Source: G965261775 sp965261775 (GTDB lineage Bacteria > Pseudomonadota > Gammaproteobacteria > Eutrophobiales > Eutrophobiaceae). Taken from it: a stretch of 64,000 nt of DNA. How positions within the stretch are numbered: the first letter of the stretch is position 1; every line of letters begins with the position of its first letter. A program made the position numbers and the translations under genes. Location: NCBI GenBank assembly GCA_965261775.1, contig OZ253477.1, positions 124,001-188,000 of the forward strand, written 5' to 3'. Of this stretch, positions 26,943 through 35,629 are shown piece by piece. Under the pieces are notes generated by a model. That model searched no databases. It saw only the letters and a program-made list of their open reading frames with translations, and was not told where the DNA came from.

Positions 26943-27301
26943 TATACAGGGGACATAGAATTTACCTGATAAGCCTTAGCGTGAGACTGCCGAATTTGAA
27001 AGGCTTTATCAATATGGGGCAATCCGATTGGCTTTCCAGTCTTGACAGCGTCAATAAATTCGTTATCAGGTTTTGCCTTTGGTCGGTTTGCTCACGCATT
27101 TGCCGTATCACGCATTTGCCGTATATGCTCCCACCACTCCTGAGGACAAAGCCCATTATGCGCGAAGTTTTCCAGGTAGTCCATACGAGGACGGGATAAT
27201 AAACACCGGCCTCAAGACACTCAGCGATACCGTGCGGCGGTGGCGTATTGTGCTTTTGCGTTTCCCTGCTTGGCCTCGCTTGTCAATTCCTCAATGTTCA
27301 T
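26942..27301 (-). pseudogene. Decayed gene with a Sel1-like start
   Basis: A GGAGG site 5 nt before ATG 27301 starts MNIEELTSEAKQGNAKAQYA, which resembles the beginning of a Sel1-like repeat, but TGA follows after 26 codons. Coding-like text continues in other frames (GIAECLEAGVYYPVLV; YLENFAHNGLCPQEWWEHI; FIDAVKTGKPIGLPHIDKAF) and ends at TAA overlapping the next gene start. A 16-bp tandem duplication (27092–27123) accounts for one frame change. The Sel1 link rests on one motif only. Confidence 0.5.
27092..27123. repeat. 16-bp tandem duplication inside a decayed gene
   Basis: TCACGCATTTGCCGTA occurs twice in direct succession (27092–27107 and 27108–27123). The length is not a multiple of three, so it shifts the reading frame of the surrounding relic. 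It looks like a replication-slippage event. Confidence 0.9.
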
Positions 27302-27399
27302 TTTTCCTCCAATATCATAATCATACCCACCACAACAAAGTGCGTTTCCGCAACAAATTGCAATATAAAAAACTTTTGTTCATTGCACTTATAATGTAT

Positions 27400-27412
27400 A
27401 ATGATTATCATT
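27400..27412. promoter_or_regulatory. Fur-box-like palindrome with TATAAT hexamers
   Basis: AATGAT-T-ATCATT is a perfect 6-1-6 palindrome identical to the core of Fur boxes, and it overlaps two TATAAT hexamers (27390–27395 and 27397–27402). It lies between the decayed minus-strand gene and the porin locus, so it could control either. No -35 element is obvious. Regulation by Fur or a relative is inference. Confidence 0.4.
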
Positions 27413-27463
27413 CAAATTACGGGTTTGAACTTTTAAAACCTAACTACTTTTAATAAAAAGTGC

Positions 27464-27553
27464 GTCGCTAAAAAGCGGGAAATAGCCGAGGTCAGCGAGC
27501 CCCGTTTGAAGATCAACACCAGAAGCAAGCTGGCATTCTCGGATTTAAAGTGA
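27464..27553 (+). pseudogene. Fragment of a second porin copy
   Basis: Thirty codons ending in TGA read VAKKREIAEVSEPRLKINTR then SKLAFSDLK. They align without gaps to residues 62–90 of the porin just downstream (VAKKREIGEARKPLPKINTK, GKLVFSD). This is a diverged partial copy lacking the start and the rest of the gene. It indicates an earlier tandem porin gene or a rearrangement at this locus. Confidence 0.75.
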
Positions 27554-27557
27554 GGTG

Positions 27558-27614
27558 GAGAAGCTGTGTTTAAGAAAATATTAGAGGAGAGAAGCTGTGT
27601 TTAAGAAAATATTA
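27558..27614 (+). repeat. Two 26-bp direct repeats across the porin start
   Basis: The same 26 bases, beginning GAGAAGCTGTG and covering the GTG start plus codons FKKI, occur at 27558–27583 and 27589–27614, 31 bp apart. Each copy has a purine-rich ribosome site. The first copy would encode only a 12-residue peptide (MFKKILEERSCV) before a stop; the second starts the porin. Confidence 0.9.
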
Positions 27615-28997
27615 AAGGTTTTGTTACCCCTAGTACTGCTTGGGATGTGCTCGATGCCGGTAATGGCGAGTAACGAGGCCATGCAGGAATTATTGGACAT
27701 TTTGCACAAAAGGGAGAGCATCAGTACGGAGGAATACAAACTCCTGAAAAAAGCGGTCGAGGCCGATAATAAAAAGCATGTTGCCAAAAAGCGGGAAATA
27801 GGTGAGGCCCGCAAGCCCCTCCCGAAGATCAACACCAAGGGCAAACTGGTATTCTCGGACGGCGAGGGCAACAAAGTCCGTATTGGTGGACGTATGCAAT
27901 ACGATACAACGTTTGTCGGTACGGATGGCAATTATGGAGGCTCTAGTGAAAGCCAACTCCGAAGCGCGCGAATCTATCTTTCTGGCACTTGGGCCAAGTA
28001 TTGGGATTTCAAATTTCAGTACGATCTTGAAGACGCTGATGATGAGGGTCAGTCTATTGAGGATGCCTATATCAAATGGGTGGGTTGGCCAGTGCATGTC
28101 ACGCTGGGGCAGCGCAAGGCACCGTATTCCATGAGCAACCTGACCAGTTCAAAATACTTTGCCTTTATTGACCGTTCTTTCGTCTCTGGCTTGTTTAACC
28201 ACGACAGTCTGGGTGTCGGTAACCGTAACATGGGTTTGACCCTGACCTGGGACGATCAGGAGAACAGCGGCTTTTTGCTGGAAAGTGGCTACTATCTGCG
28301 GCGCACGGAACAGGGTCGTGAAAGGGATTTGGATGATGCCAATGGTTTTACCGGTCGTCTGGTCTGGGGCGATTACAACGAGGATGTGCGTACTTTGCTG
28401 CATGCGGGGGTCTCCGGTGGTTTCAGAAATTTTGATAATAAGGGAACTGGTCGTGTACGTGTCCGACCAAACGTGTCGGAAGGCGATCGCGTACTGGATA
28501 CCGGCGATATATTAAATGCAGACGGATACTGGTCATACAACATCAACATTGCCGGTATGTATGAGCGTTTCTGGGCACAGGCCGAATACTTTTATGGCAA
28601 GGCAGATCTGGTGAGCGGTGCATCCGATGATGATATGGACGGCTTTATCGCGAAAGGAGGTATGTTTTTGACGGCGGGCGACAGTCGCCGCTACAGCAAA
28701 GGGAGTTGGAACAGCGTGAAAGTCAAAAAGCCGGTGGGGAAAGGCGGTCTCGGTGCTTGGGAAATCGCCTTTCGTTATGACAGTGCTGAACTGGGGGCCG
28801 GTCTGATTGCAAACTCCGCTCGGAAACAATCGGCTTCAGCGTTCACCGCTGCTCTGAACTGGTATTTAATGAATAATATCCGTTTGCAGGCAAACTATGT
28901 GACTACAATGTGTGGCCGTGGCGAGTGCGCTTGGGATAGAGGCTCTGGCGAAAGCGAACCGGATTTCTTCATACTGCGTGCACAGACCTTCTTCTGA
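27597..28997 (+). CDS. OprP/OprO-type outer-membrane porin
   Basis: A 466-residue protein with a signal peptide (cleavage near PVMA-SN), an N-terminal helical stretch (about residues 27–60) and a beta-barrel with alternating strands ending in aromatic Phe (AQTFF), as outer-membrane proteins do. Segments such as VRIGGRMQYDTTFV and SARIYLSGTWAKYWDFKFQYDLEDA are typical of phosphate-selective porins O and P. Start is GTG 27597 with GAGGAGA ahead. Proximity to pst suggests phosphate or pyrophosphate uptake; ion selectivity cannot be read from sequence. Confidence 0.88.
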   Translation: MFKKILKVLLPLVLLGMCSMPVMASNEAMQELLDILHKRESISTEEYKLLKKAVEADNKKHVAKKREIGEARKPLPKINTKGKLVFSDGEGNKVRIGGRMQYDTTFVGTDGNYGGSSESQLRSARIYLSGTWAKYWDFKFQYDLEDADDEGQSIEDAYIKWVGWPVHVTLGQRKAPYSMSNLTSSKYFAFIDRSFVSGLFNHDSLGVGNRNMGLTLTWDDQENSGFLLESGYYLRRTEQGRERDLDDANGFTGRLVWGDYNEDVRTLLHAGVSGGFRNFDNKGTGRVRVRPNVSEGDRVLDTGDILNADGYWSYNINIAGMYERFWAQAEYFYGKADLVSGASDDDMDGFIAKGGMFLTAGDSRRYSKGSWNSVKVKKPVGKGGLGAWEIAFRYDSAELGAGLIANSARKQSASAFTAALNWYLMNNIRLQANYVTTMCGRGECAWDRGSGESEPDFFILRAQTFF

Positions 28998-29651
28998 ACC
29001 GTGCCATTATCTCCAGGGGGAGGACAGGGGACTGCTCTCCCTCACTCTTTCGTTCCCGCGACGATTCGCGGTATCTGGCGTTTAAAAAAACAATCAAAGC
29101 GTTTGATTTTCGGCTTCGTTTTGCAGTAAAAAGGCATTACCAAAAGCCTACCGGTTTCAAAATATTGTTGATCCCCAACGAAGGAATACGGAGAGTTGCC
29201 ATTTGAGGGTACCGGTATGGTATGTCTTTGTTCACATGGGTGGCACGTTGATAAAAAAGGTATTCAACCCTGAAGTTTTTTCATTGTCCGATAATTCCCA
29301 ATTCCCAAAAAGTTCTAAAAAAATGATTTTTCTCTATTTTATTGGCAATAAGGAGATAGACGATACCAACAAGTAGCATGGTGTGAATACCAGCAAAAAT
29401 GTGGTTCCGCAAGCCGCCATTCTGGCGAGGACATATGTCATTTTATATTTTTCGTTCGCTTTTGGACATAGCAACCTTCCCCGCATTTTCATCTTCCAAG
29501 CACAGACCAAACAATACCAATCCCTGATACAGATTAGAAAAATACCATGAAAAATCCTAAAATTCAGGTATTGTCTGTTGAACGGTGCGAGTGCTACAGT
29601 TAGCAGGCTGAGAAATGTTCAATTCATAAATTTACCAGGGAGGTACATAAT
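28998..29651. other. 654-bp region between porin and comEA-like gene
   Basis: Just after the porin stop an imperfect 8-bp stem (AGGGGGAG/CTCTCCCT, about 29016–29043) may be its terminator, though it has no good T-run. Further on, the minus strand from about 29515 to 29281 has one frame with coding-like text (MLLVGIVYLLIANKIEKNHF) broken by a TAA, perhaps a membrane-protein remnant. Nothing else is recognisable. Confidence 0.35.
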
Positions 29652-29957
29652 ATGAACATGAAATTGATCACCACGTTTATTTTTGGTGTTTTATTTACAT
29701 TACCTTTGCTCGTTTTCGCCCAGGGACCCGTTGATATCAATACAGCTGACAAGGAGATATTAATGGCGACTATCAGCGGTGTCGGTGAAAAGAAGGCTGA
29801 GGCGATTATTAAATACCGTGAAAAAAACGGTGCATTTGAATCGATCGACGAGTTGTCCAACGTAAGAGGGGTCAGTAAGATGATGGTTGACAAGCATCGT
29901 GAGATGCTGACGGTATCTGGAAGTACGCCAAAGACATCTGAAACGGTTTCTGAATAG
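29652..29957 (+). CDS. ComEA-like helix-hairpin-helix DNA-binding protein
   Basis: A 101-residue protein: a signal peptide (residues 1–23, cleavage after FA-QG) followed by a tandem helix-hairpin-helix domain with PVDINTADKEILMATISGVG and FESIDELSNVRGVSK. Short secreted proteins of this type bind DNA in the periplasm and are related to the competence protein ComEA. A GGGAGG site precedes the ATG. No other competence genes are adjacent, so a role in DNA uptake is only suggested. Confidence 0.88.
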   Translation: MNMKLITTFIFGVLFTLPLLVFAQGPVDINTADKEILMATISGVGEKKAEAIIKYREKNGAFESIDELSNVRGVSKMMVDKHREMLTVSGSTPKTSETVSE

Positions 29958-30277
29958 CTGGATACAACTTTCAGTTTCAGTGTCCCCGGGGTGATCCTTT
30001 TATGCTATTTGCTGTACACTTGCTTGTCGCAAGCAGGAGCGTCAGCCTGCCGTTCGTGAAAGTCAAGTTATAATAGCGGAGGTGGCAGTTCTCCAGTGGC
30101 TCATGCCGCAATCTTCCGTATGCTATCTCCGCTTCCTGTTTATTCCCTGTTCGCTATTTCTCACCGTCCTCTGTTCCCCGGGGGATTGTTAGCTGAGAGG
30201 TATGTGGGTACAATAATCCCCGTTTTTTTGTTTCATCATTTCGCCTTGTCCGGTGTTTATCAATCATTGAGTTCAAT
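29958..30277 (+). other. 320-bp leader region of leuS
   Basis: There is no supported gene. The region contains a small stem (TGCTTG/CAAGCA near 30020) and the intrinsic terminator at 30181–30229. The leuS promoter is expected here, but I saw no clear consensus hexamers. Confidence 0.4.
30181..30229 (+). terminator. Intrinsic terminator upstream of leuS (possible attenuator)
   Basis: GGGGATT (30181–30187) pairs with AATCCCC (30215–30221), followed by G and seven T residues (30223–30229). The T-run lies about 48 bp before the leuS start and points towards it. It may end comEA transcription or act as an attenuator. CCCC at 30176–30179 could pair with the left arm as an alternative structure. 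Confidence 0.55.
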
Positions 30278-32728
30278 ATGGACAAAAATTACAAACCGTT
30301 ACAAATAGAAGCTGCCGTTCAGTCCAAATGGGAGAAGAGCAGGGCGTTTGAAGTCACGGAGGACCCTGACAGGGAAAAATTTTACTGCCTTTCCATGTTT
30401 CCCTATCCGAGCGGAAAATTGCACATGGGACATGTGCGTAATTACACTATCGGCGACGTCATCAGCCGTTACCAGCGCATGCAGGGAAAGAATGTGTTGC
30501 AGCCGATGGGTTGGGATGCCTTCGGCCTGCCGGCTGAGAGCGCTGCGATCAAAAACAATGTGCCGCCGGCAAAATGGACCGGCGATAATATTGACTATAT
30601 GCGCGGTCAGTTGAAAAGGCTCGGTTTCGCTTATGACTGGAAACGCGAACTGACCACCTGTCATTCCGATTATTATCGCTGGGAGCAGTGGTTTTTTACC
30701 CGTCTTTATGAAAAAGGGCTGGTGTATAAGAAGAAGGCCATCGTCAACTGGGACCCGGTCGATCAAACCGTCCTTGCCAATGAGCAGATCATTGATGGAA
30801 AAGGCTGGCGTTCTGGTGCTGTGGTTGAACAACGTGAGATCCCGCAATGGTTTCTGAAGATCACGGCCTACGCCGATGAACTCTTGCAATATCTGGAAAA
30901 ACTTTCTGGTTGGCCGGAGGCTGTGCGCACCATGCAGGCCAACTGGATCGGGCGTTCGGAAGGGGTTGAGATTGATTTTCCCGTTGACGGTGGCGAACCG
31001 CTCAGGGTCTATACGACCCGACCAGATACTCTGATGGGCGTAAGTTATATGGCGGTAGCAACGGAGCATCCGCTGGTCAAAGCCGTTGCCGAAAACAACG
31101 CAGCGTTGCGCGCCTTTATCAAGGAATGCAGAAGCGGTTCCAGAACCGAGGCAGATATTGAGACAATGGAGAAAAAAGGGATGCCGCTCAATATGACCGT
31201 CAGACACCCCGTCAACGATGTACCCATCCCGATTTGGGTTTCAAATTTTGTGCTGATGAGCTATGGTTTGGGTGCCGTCATGTCCGTTCCGGCGCACGAT
31301 CAGCGTGATTGGGAGTTTGCCAAAAAGTACAACTTGCCAATCAAACAGGTTATCTTTCCAGCGGACGGGAGTGAATATGATATTGAAGCGGCGGCCTTTA
31401 CCGAGAAAGGGACCCTGCGCCATTCGGGGCGGTTTGACGGTTTGAGTTCCGCCGAGGCCTTTTCCGCCGTTATCGATTTTGTCGAAAAAAACAATTGCGG
31501 CAACCGTAAGGTCAATTATCGCCTGCGTGACTGGAGCATTTCGCGTCAGCGCTACTGGGGTTGTCCGATACCTGTTATCAATAACAAAGACGGTGAGGTA
31601 TTGCCCGTTCCGGTGGAACAATTGCCAGTGGTATTGCCGGAGGATATCAGGTTTGAAGGGGTTCGTTCACCGCTCGAATCCATGTCGGAATTTACCGACG
31701 TTGAAGCACCCGATGGCAGCGGACCGGGGCGGCGTGAGACAGATACTTTTGACACTTTTTTTGAATCATCCTGGTATTTTGCCCGCTATTGTTGCGCTGA
31801 TAATACCGAAAATATGCTGGATGAACGCGCCGACTACTGGTTGCCCGTCGATCAGTATATCGGTGGGATTGAACACGCCATACTGCATCTGCTCTATGCC
31901 CGTTTTTTTCATAAGCTGATGCGTGATGAGGGTTTGGTGACTAGCGATGAGCCGTTCACTAATCTGTTGACGCAGGGCATGGTGTTGAAAGACGGTGTCA
32001 GGATGTCTAAGTCAAAGGGTAATACCGTCGGCCCGCAGGTCTTGATTGATAAGTATGGTGCTGATACTGTGCGTCTCTTTATGATGTTTGCTTCACCGCC
32101 GGAGCAGAGTCTGGAATGGTCGGACAACGCTGTTGAGGGCGCTTACCGTTTCCTGAAACGTTTGTGGAGACTAACTGCCGAACATATTAACGAGGGTGCG
32201 CCGCCGCCGCTGGATGAAGGTGCCTTGACGCCCGCGCAAAAGGAATTGCGACGCAAGATTCACACCACGATTGACAAGGTCAATGACGATATCGGGCGGC
32301 GTTATACATTTAACACTGCTATCGCTGCTGTGATGGAGATGCTCAATGCCTTGTCTCGTGCTGGGGGGCGGGAGGATAATAACCGTGCAATTATGCGGGA
32401 AGGGATAGAAACTGCTGTCCTGTTACTATCTCCTGTCGTCCCGCATATCACCGATGTGTTGTGGGAGAAACTGGGCCATGCTGAATCTTTGATCGACGTG
32501 GCTTGGCCAAAGTCCAATCCCCGGGCGCTGGTGCGGGATGATATTGAACTGGTCGTTCAGGTCAATGGTAAATTACGGGGCAGAATCAGGGTGCCCGGGA
32601 ATATTGATAAACGGGAGATTGAAAAAAGGGCATTGGCGGAGGACAATATAAAGCGGCATATTGAAGACAAAACCGTAAAAAAAATTATTGTTGTTCCCGA
32701 GCGGCTGGTGAATATCGTGGTGTCATAG
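30278..32728 (+). CDS. leuS: Leucyl-tRNA synthetase
   Basis: An 816-residue class I synthetase charging tRNA-Leu. The HIGH motif appears as HMGH at residues 49–52, and the KMSKS motif as MSKSK around residue 573. The CP1 editing domain contains TTRPDTLMG and the substrate pocket segment SVPAHDQRDWEFA. The anticodon-binding domain and C-terminal tail are present. It heads a plus-strand series leuS–lptE–holA–proA–nadD–rsfS–rlmH. Confidence 0.97.
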   Translation: MDKNYKPLQIEAAVQSKWEKSRAFEVTEDPDREKFYCLSMFPYPSGKLHMGHVRNYTIGDVISRYQRMQGKNVLQPMGWDAFGLPAESAAIKNNVPPAKWTGDNIDYMRGQLKRLGFAYDWKRELTTCHSDYYRWEQWFFTRLYEKGLVYKKKAIVNWDPVDQTVLANEQIIDGKGWRSGAVVEQREIPQWFLKITAYADELLQYLEKLSGWPEAVRTMQANWIGRSEGVEIDFPVDGGEPLRVYTTRPDTLMGVSYMAVATEHPLVKAVAENNAALRAFIKECRSGSRTEADIETMEKKGMPLNMTVRHPVNDVPIPIWVSNFVLMSYGLGAVMSVPAHDQRDWEFAKKYNLPIKQVIFPADGSEYDIEAAAFTEKGTLRHSGRFDGLSSAEAFSAVIDFVEKNNCGNRKVNYRLRDWSISRQRYWGCPIPVINNKDGEVLPVPVEQLPVVLPEDIRFEGVRSPLESMSEFTDVEAPDGSGPGRRETDTFDTFFESSWYFARYCCADNTENMLDERADYWLPVDQYIGGIEHAILHLLYARFFHKLMRDEGLVTSDEPFTNLLTQGMVLKDGVRMSKSKGNTVGPQVLIDKYGADTVRLFMMFASPPEQSLEWSDNAVEGAYRFLKRLWRLTAEHINEGAPPPLDEGALTPAQKELRRKIHTTIDKVNDDIGRRYTFNTAIAAVMEMLNALSRAGGREDNNRAIMREGIETAVLLLSPVVPHITDVLWEKLGHAESLIDVAWPKSNPRALVRDDIELVVQVNGKLRGRIRVPGNIDKREIEKRALAEDNIKRHIEDKTVKKIIVVPERLVNIVVS

Positions 32729-32760
32729 TTCAGCCTGTCAATTTATTGAGGAAAAAAATT

Positions 32761-33288
32761 ATGAAAGTTCTCCACTTTTTGTTGAGTTCTTTGTTGTTGC
32801 TGACGAGCACGGCTTGCGGCTATCATCTGCGAGGTTCCCAGCAGGTCGGTAAATCTCTTGAGGTTGTTGCCGATGTCCATATCCGCTCGTCCGGAGCGGC
32901 AAGGCTGGAGAAAGAAGTCAGGTTGCAGTTCGCCTATGCTGGCGTCACCATCGTACCCTCCCCTAGAGAGGGCGCTTATGTTGTGGAACTGAAACAGGAA
33001 AAATTTGATAAGTCGGTACTTACTGTTTCTCCCGAGACCGGGAAGGTGGAAGAGTATCTTTTGTCGTATGAGGCCAGGATGAGCATCACCGACCCCGATG
33101 GTCGAATCATCGTCAGGGATAACGTGCTTAGTGCTTCCACCGATCTTGCCTTTGCCGTGGACGATGTAGACATTGATGTGCTTGGCAAGCTTTCGGAAGA
33201 AAACGTGATTTGGGAGGAATTGCTCCATAATGTTGCCAGACAGGTGGCAAACCGTCTGCAGACATTGATAGGTGAATCCCATAAGTAA
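32761..33288 (+). CDS. lptE: LPS-assembly lipoprotein LptE
   Basis: A 175-residue lipoprotein that plugs the LptD barrel in lipopolysaccharide export. A short hydrophobic leader ends in a lipobox with Cys19 (LTSTACGYHLRG). The GYHLRG start after the cysteine is characteristic. ATG 32761 with GAGG ahead is preferred over the in-frame TTG at 32746. It sits between leuS and holA as in most gammaproteobacteria. Confidence 0.94.
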   Translation: MKVLHFLLSSLLLLTSTACGYHLRGSQQVGKSLEVVADVHIRSSGAARLEKEVRLQFAYAGVTIVPSPREGAYVVELKQEKFDKSVLTVSPETGKVEEYLLSYEARMSITDPDGRIIVRDNVLSASTDLAFAVDDVDIDVLGKLSEENVIWEELLHNVARQVANRLQTLIGESHK

Positions 33289-33296
33289 CGATTTCC

Positions 33297-34334
33297 ATGC
33301 AGTTGTCACCCGACAAGCTTAAAACGAATCTGTGCCGCCCGGAGCTGGCCCCTGTTTATTTCATCAGTGGTGATGAGCCTCTGCAGAAGATTGAGTGTAT
33401 TGATCAAGTCCGCGTTGCTGCCCGCGCCAGGGGTTATGATGAGCGCGTTGTCTTTCACGTAGATAAAAATTTTGACTGGGGCTCAATCAATCGGACCAGC
33501 AATAATTTGTCACTCTTTGCCAGCCGCCGGATTATTGAATTACGTTTGACCTCACCTAAAAAAATTGGCAAGGAGGCAGAGGATGTTTTGTTTGAATACA
33601 CTACCCGTTCGCCCTCTGAAAACCTTCTGATCATCAGTTCCGACAAGATGGATAAAAGCGTTATAACCAAAAAATGGGTCAAGGCGATAGAAAAGGTGGG
33701 TATCCTGATTATGGTCTGGCCGGTTGACCCCGGTCGTCTGCCGGGCTGGATACAGACCCGCATGATGCAGACCGAAAAAAAGCGGATAAGTCCCGATGCG
33801 GCGCGGTTTATCGCGCAATGTGTTGAAGGCAACCTGATGGCGGCAAGACAGGAGATAGATAAACTAGCCTTGCTCTTTGACAAGGAGAGTATTGATGTGG
33901 ACGATGTGGTCGGCGCGGTCACCGACAGCGCACGCTATAATGTATTTAATATGGTGGAAAGCGCTTTTACCGGTGATGCCGTCCGTGCCTTGTTGATGCT
34001 GAGCGGTTTGCGCGATGAGGGGACTGAACCGTTAGCCTTGTTTGCCGCCCTGAGGTGGGAATTCAGACAGGTTTGTTCCATGGGCAGCCGGATAGGGTCG
34101 GGCACGACACAGGAGAGTGTCTTCAAGCACTATCGTGTCCGGGAACGGAAAAAGCGCACGCTGGCGGTGGTATTGAAACGACATTCGGAGAGATCGTTGC
34201 AAAAATTATTGGACTATTGCGCTCTGATTGATAAATCATTAAAACAGGGAAAAAAAGATCAGGCTTGGGATCAATTGCGTATATTATTGTTGGCGATAGC
34301 AGGATTTAATACCGAAAGATTACAGATAATATAG
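33297..34334 (+). CDS. holA: DNA polymerase III subunit delta
   Basis: A 345-residue clamp-loader subunit that opens the beta clamp. The N-terminus LAPVYFISGDEPLQKIE and the later segment ARYNVFNMVESAFTGDAVRAL are typical of HolA. It starts 9 bp after lptE. Length matches E. coli HolA (343), and no defect is seen. Confidence 0.94.
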   Translation: MQLSPDKLKTNLCRPELAPVYFISGDEPLQKIECIDQVRVAARARGYDERVVFHVDKNFDWGSINRTSNNLSLFASRRIIELRLTSPKKIGKEAEDVLFEYTTRSPSENLLIISSDKMDKSVITKKWVKAIEKVGILIMVWPVDPGRLPGWIQTRMMQTEKKRISPDAARFIAQCVEGNLMAARQEIDKLALLFDKESIDVDDVVGAVTDSARYNVFNMVESAFTGDAVRALLMLSGLRDEGTEPLALFAALRWEFRQVCSMGSRIGSGTTQESVFKHYRVRERKKRTLAVVLKRHSERSLQKLLDYCALIDKSLKQGKKDQAWDQLRILLLAIAGFNTERLQII

Positions 34335-34365
34335 CAGGGGGCTCGTTCTGGATATTAAAGAGTAC

Positions 34366-35604
34366 ATGCTGGAGACAGGGCGCCAGGCGCGTCAGGCAGC
34401 TGTCATGATGGCGCGCGCCTCCACGATGCAGAAAAACGATGCCTTGCAATTAATAGCCGACGACATCATCAAGCACCGGGAAACATTGCAAGCGGCCAAT
34501 GAGCGTGATGTGAGTGCGGCAAGGGAAAAAAATCTGGAGGATGCTCTGATTGATCGGCTTGTGTTGACAGACGAGCATATTGAGTCGATGGTGGCGGGGC
34601 TGAATCAGGTTGCGATGCTGGCAGATCCTGTTTATACGATTACCGACCTGGCCATGCAACCTAGCGGCATACAGGTAGGCAAGATGCGCGTCCCGCTCGG
34701 CGTGGCTAGCATTATCTATGAATCCCGTCCCAACGTGACCGCTGATGCCGCCGGTTTATGTTTGAAATCGGGAAACGCGGTGATACTGCGCGGTGGTTCG
34801 GAATCTATCCATTCAAACCAGGCTATTGAAAAATGTGTCCGTCACGGCCTTTGTGAGACCGGCTTGCCGGTAGAGGCCGTGCAGGTGATCGCCACGACGG
34901 ACCGCGTTGCTGTAGGCGAATTGCTGGCTATGTCGGACTACGTTGACGTCATTGTGCCTCGCGGCGGCAAGACCCTGATTGAACGGGTCAGTGCTGAGGC
35001 ACGGATGCCCGTGATTAAACATCTTGATGGGATCTGTCATGTTTATATTGACACCGACGCCGATATGGAAAAAGCTGTCAAGATCGCCTATAATGCCAAG
35101 ACCCAGCGTTACGGCACCTGTAACACGGCGGAATGTCTACTAGTGGCGCGTCCCCTTGCAAAACAGGCGCTTAACGAGCTGATGCCCCAGTATCGGGAGG
35201 CCGGCGTTGAGATTCGCGGTTGTAAAGAGTCGGTCGAACTATATAACGATATAAGACCCGCAACTGCCGAGGATTACGCGACCGAATATCTCGCTCCTAT
35301 TCTTTCGTTGAAGATTGTAGCCGATGTAGACGAGGCTATAAAACATATTGCCAAATATGGTTCTCAGCATACCGATGCCATCGTCACGGAAAATTTTTCT
35401 ACGGCGCGGCGTTTCCTGCGTGAGGTGGATTCCAGTTCGGTCATGGTGAACGCCTCCACTCGTTTCGCCGATGGGTTTGAATACGGTCTCGGTGCCGAGA
35501 TTGGGATCAGCACCGATAAATTTCATGCTCGTGGACCGGTTGGGCTAGAGGGTCTGACATCACAAAAATATGTCGTTCTGGGGAACGGGCAGATACGCAT
35601 CTGA
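34366..35604 (+). CDS. proA: Gamma-glutamyl phosphate reductase
   Basis: A 412-residue aldehyde-dehydrogenase-fold enzyme for the second step of proline synthesis. The catalytic cysteine lies near residue 252 in QRYGTCNTAECLL. Similarity seems to begin before ATG 34366: the preceding in-frame codons read DIKEY, as in other ProA proteins. A CTG at 34348 with AGGGGG seven bases ahead might be the real start. No proB lies in the window. Confidence 0.95.
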   Translation: MLETGRQARQAAVMMARASTMQKNDALQLIADDIIKHRETLQAANERDVSAAREKNLEDALIDRLVLTDEHIESMVAGLNQVAMLADPVYTITDLAMQPSGIQVGKMRVPLGVASIIYESRPNVTADAAGLCLKSGNAVILRGGSESIHSNQAIEKCVRHGLCETGLPVEAVQVIATTDRVAVGELLAMSDYVDVIVPRGGKTLIERVSAEARMPVIKHLDGICHVYIDTDADMEKAVKIAYNAKTQRYGTCNTAECLLVARPLAKQALNELMPQYREAGVEIRGCKESVELYNDIRPATAEDYATEYLAPILSLKIVADVDEAIKHIAKYGSQHTDAIVTENFSTARRFLREVDSSSVMVNASTRFADGFEYGLGAEIGISTDKFHARGPVGLEGLTSQKYVVLGNGQIRI

Positions 35605-35629
35605 GCGGTTTCTCGAAAGCGGTTTTATA

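Noticed and set aside
30299..31207. A 302-codon open frame on the minus strand opposite leuS
   Set aside because: It lies wholly within leuS, which has all its motifs on the other strand. The antisense text has no recognisable domain and reflects leuS codon bias.
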